In this document: positions 63,791-64,000 of the stretch, piece after piece | How positions within the stretch are numbered: the first letter of the stretch is position 1 | Layout of the letters: the number at the start of each line of letters is the position of its first letter | Source of the DNA: Pseudomonas fluvialis | Lineage (GTDB): Bacteria > Pseudomonadota > Gammaproteobacteria > Pseudomonadales > Pseudomonadaceae | Direction of reading: 5' to 3' | DNA length: 64,000 nucleotides | NCBI RefSeq assembly: GCF_014207935.1 | Contig: NZ_JACHLL010000001.1 | Location: 682,001 to 746,000, forward strand | Translations under genes and position numbers: made by a program | Notes under the pieces: generated by a model | The model's database searches: none | What the model was told of the DNA's origin: nothing | Seen by the model: only the letters and a program-made list of their open reading frames with translations

Positions 63791-64000
63791 TCACAACGGT
63801 CGACGGCGGTTCCACGGGGGATGTTCAAGCTTCCAGCTATCACTCGCGGTCCACATACCGAGTAATTGCCTTACTGCACTGGCGTGCGCAGGCTCACCGT
63901 TACGAATTAGGTACTGCCTTGCCTCATGCCGCTCCAGCGGGGTCGGTGAGTATGGCTTGTCGAATAGTTGATCGCGGATGGGTTGATAGAGCCAATATGG
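63791..64000 (-). CDS. Partial coding sequence at the right edge, unknown
   Basis: An uninterrupted minus-strand frame enters from the right edge and ends with a stop at 63791-63793 (about 69 residues). It reads PYWLYQPIRDQLFDKPYSPT at the edge and ends LEHPPWNRRRPL. Composition looks protein-coding (W/Y/P/R-rich with few rare patterns), but I do not recognise it. The start lies outside the window. Confidence 0.5.
   Translation of the reverse strand, partial: PYWLYQPIRDQLFDKPYSPTPLERHEARQYLIRNGEPAHASAVRQLLGMWTASDSWKLEHPPWNRRRPL

Larger units (their letters stand above)
34981..64000. mobile_element. Genomic island inserted in comM (left boundary; right end outside window)
   Basis: From about 34,981 onward the core gene order stops, composition becomes markedly more AT-rich and codon use changes. 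Genes are typical of accessory DNA: a TnsE-like protein, IS elements, antitoxins, umuDC, a metabolic module, a ubiquitin-like defence operon and a CsrA-like gene. The rest of comM is not found, so the island extends past the window. comM is a known target of one branch of Tn7-like transposons (Tn6022/AbaR group). Clear terminal repeats cannot be defined from one end. Several nested insertions are likely. Confidence 0.8.

Noticed and set aside
34981..64000. CRISPR array or integrase-type attachment site on the island
   Set aside because: No regularly spaced repeats, cas genes, tRNA target or integrase gene are visible in this part of the island.

Overview
The window is a chromosomal segment of a high-GC gammaproteobacterium, almost certainly a Pseudomonas. 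Positions 214 to about 34,980 carry a gene order I recognise from memory as the P. aeruginosa PA5252-PA5290 neighbourhood: ABC-F ATPase, algP, FKBP, algQ, dsbB, hemYXDC, algR/algZ, argH, cyaA, rnk, cyaY, lptM-lysA-dapF-DUF484-xerC-yigB, sutA, amtB-amtB-glnK, ubiK and comM. This half has strong G/C third-position bias, tight operons and good hairpin terminators. Its jobs are haem synthesis (hemCDXY), alginate and motility control (algR/algZ, algP, algQ), cAMP synthesis, lysine/diaminopimelate synthesis, chromosome dimer resolution, ammonium uptake and iron uptake.

At about 34,981 comM is cut after roughly 75 codons and base composition drops visibly. From there to the right edge (>29 kb) everything looks accessory, and the other half of comM is not seen. 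The junction gene resembles TnsE of Tn7-like transposons, but no other tns gene is present. Next come an IS3 element with a frameshifted transposase, a scatter of antitoxin-like genes with no toxin beside them, and an SOS-controlled umuDC-like pair whose UmuD has lost its Ser/Lys dyad.

From 42.9 to 55.5 kb lies a metabolic module: a molybdopterin oxidoreductase, a 7Fe ferredoxin, a ferredoxin-NADP reductase, an acyl-CoA ligase, an SDR protein, a 2-hydroxychromene-2-carboxylate isomerase-like protein, and a nearly private molybdenum-cofactor set (moaA, moaB, moaC, moaD, moaE). A palindrome of the form AACG-N2-CGTT sits upstream of the SDR gene, between the divergent oxidoreductase and ferredoxin arms (twice or more), and upstream of a tetR gene. 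This suggests one TetR regulon. Electron flow can be pictured as NADPH, Fpr, FdxA, Mo enzyme; the substrate is unknown.

From 55.9 kb to the edge is a defence-like region: an intact IS5-family element, a SIR2-like gene, and facing it a four-gene ubiquitin-like operon (two-domain multiubiquitin protein, cysteine-poor E2-like protein, JAB-E1 fusion, DUF6527 protein). Divergent from that operon are a ribbon-helix-helix/GNAT pair, an XRE regulator with an ImmA/IrrE-type protease, and a divergent CsrA-like gene. A partial reading frame of unknown function runs off the right edge. I saw no rRNA, tRNA or CRISPR array.
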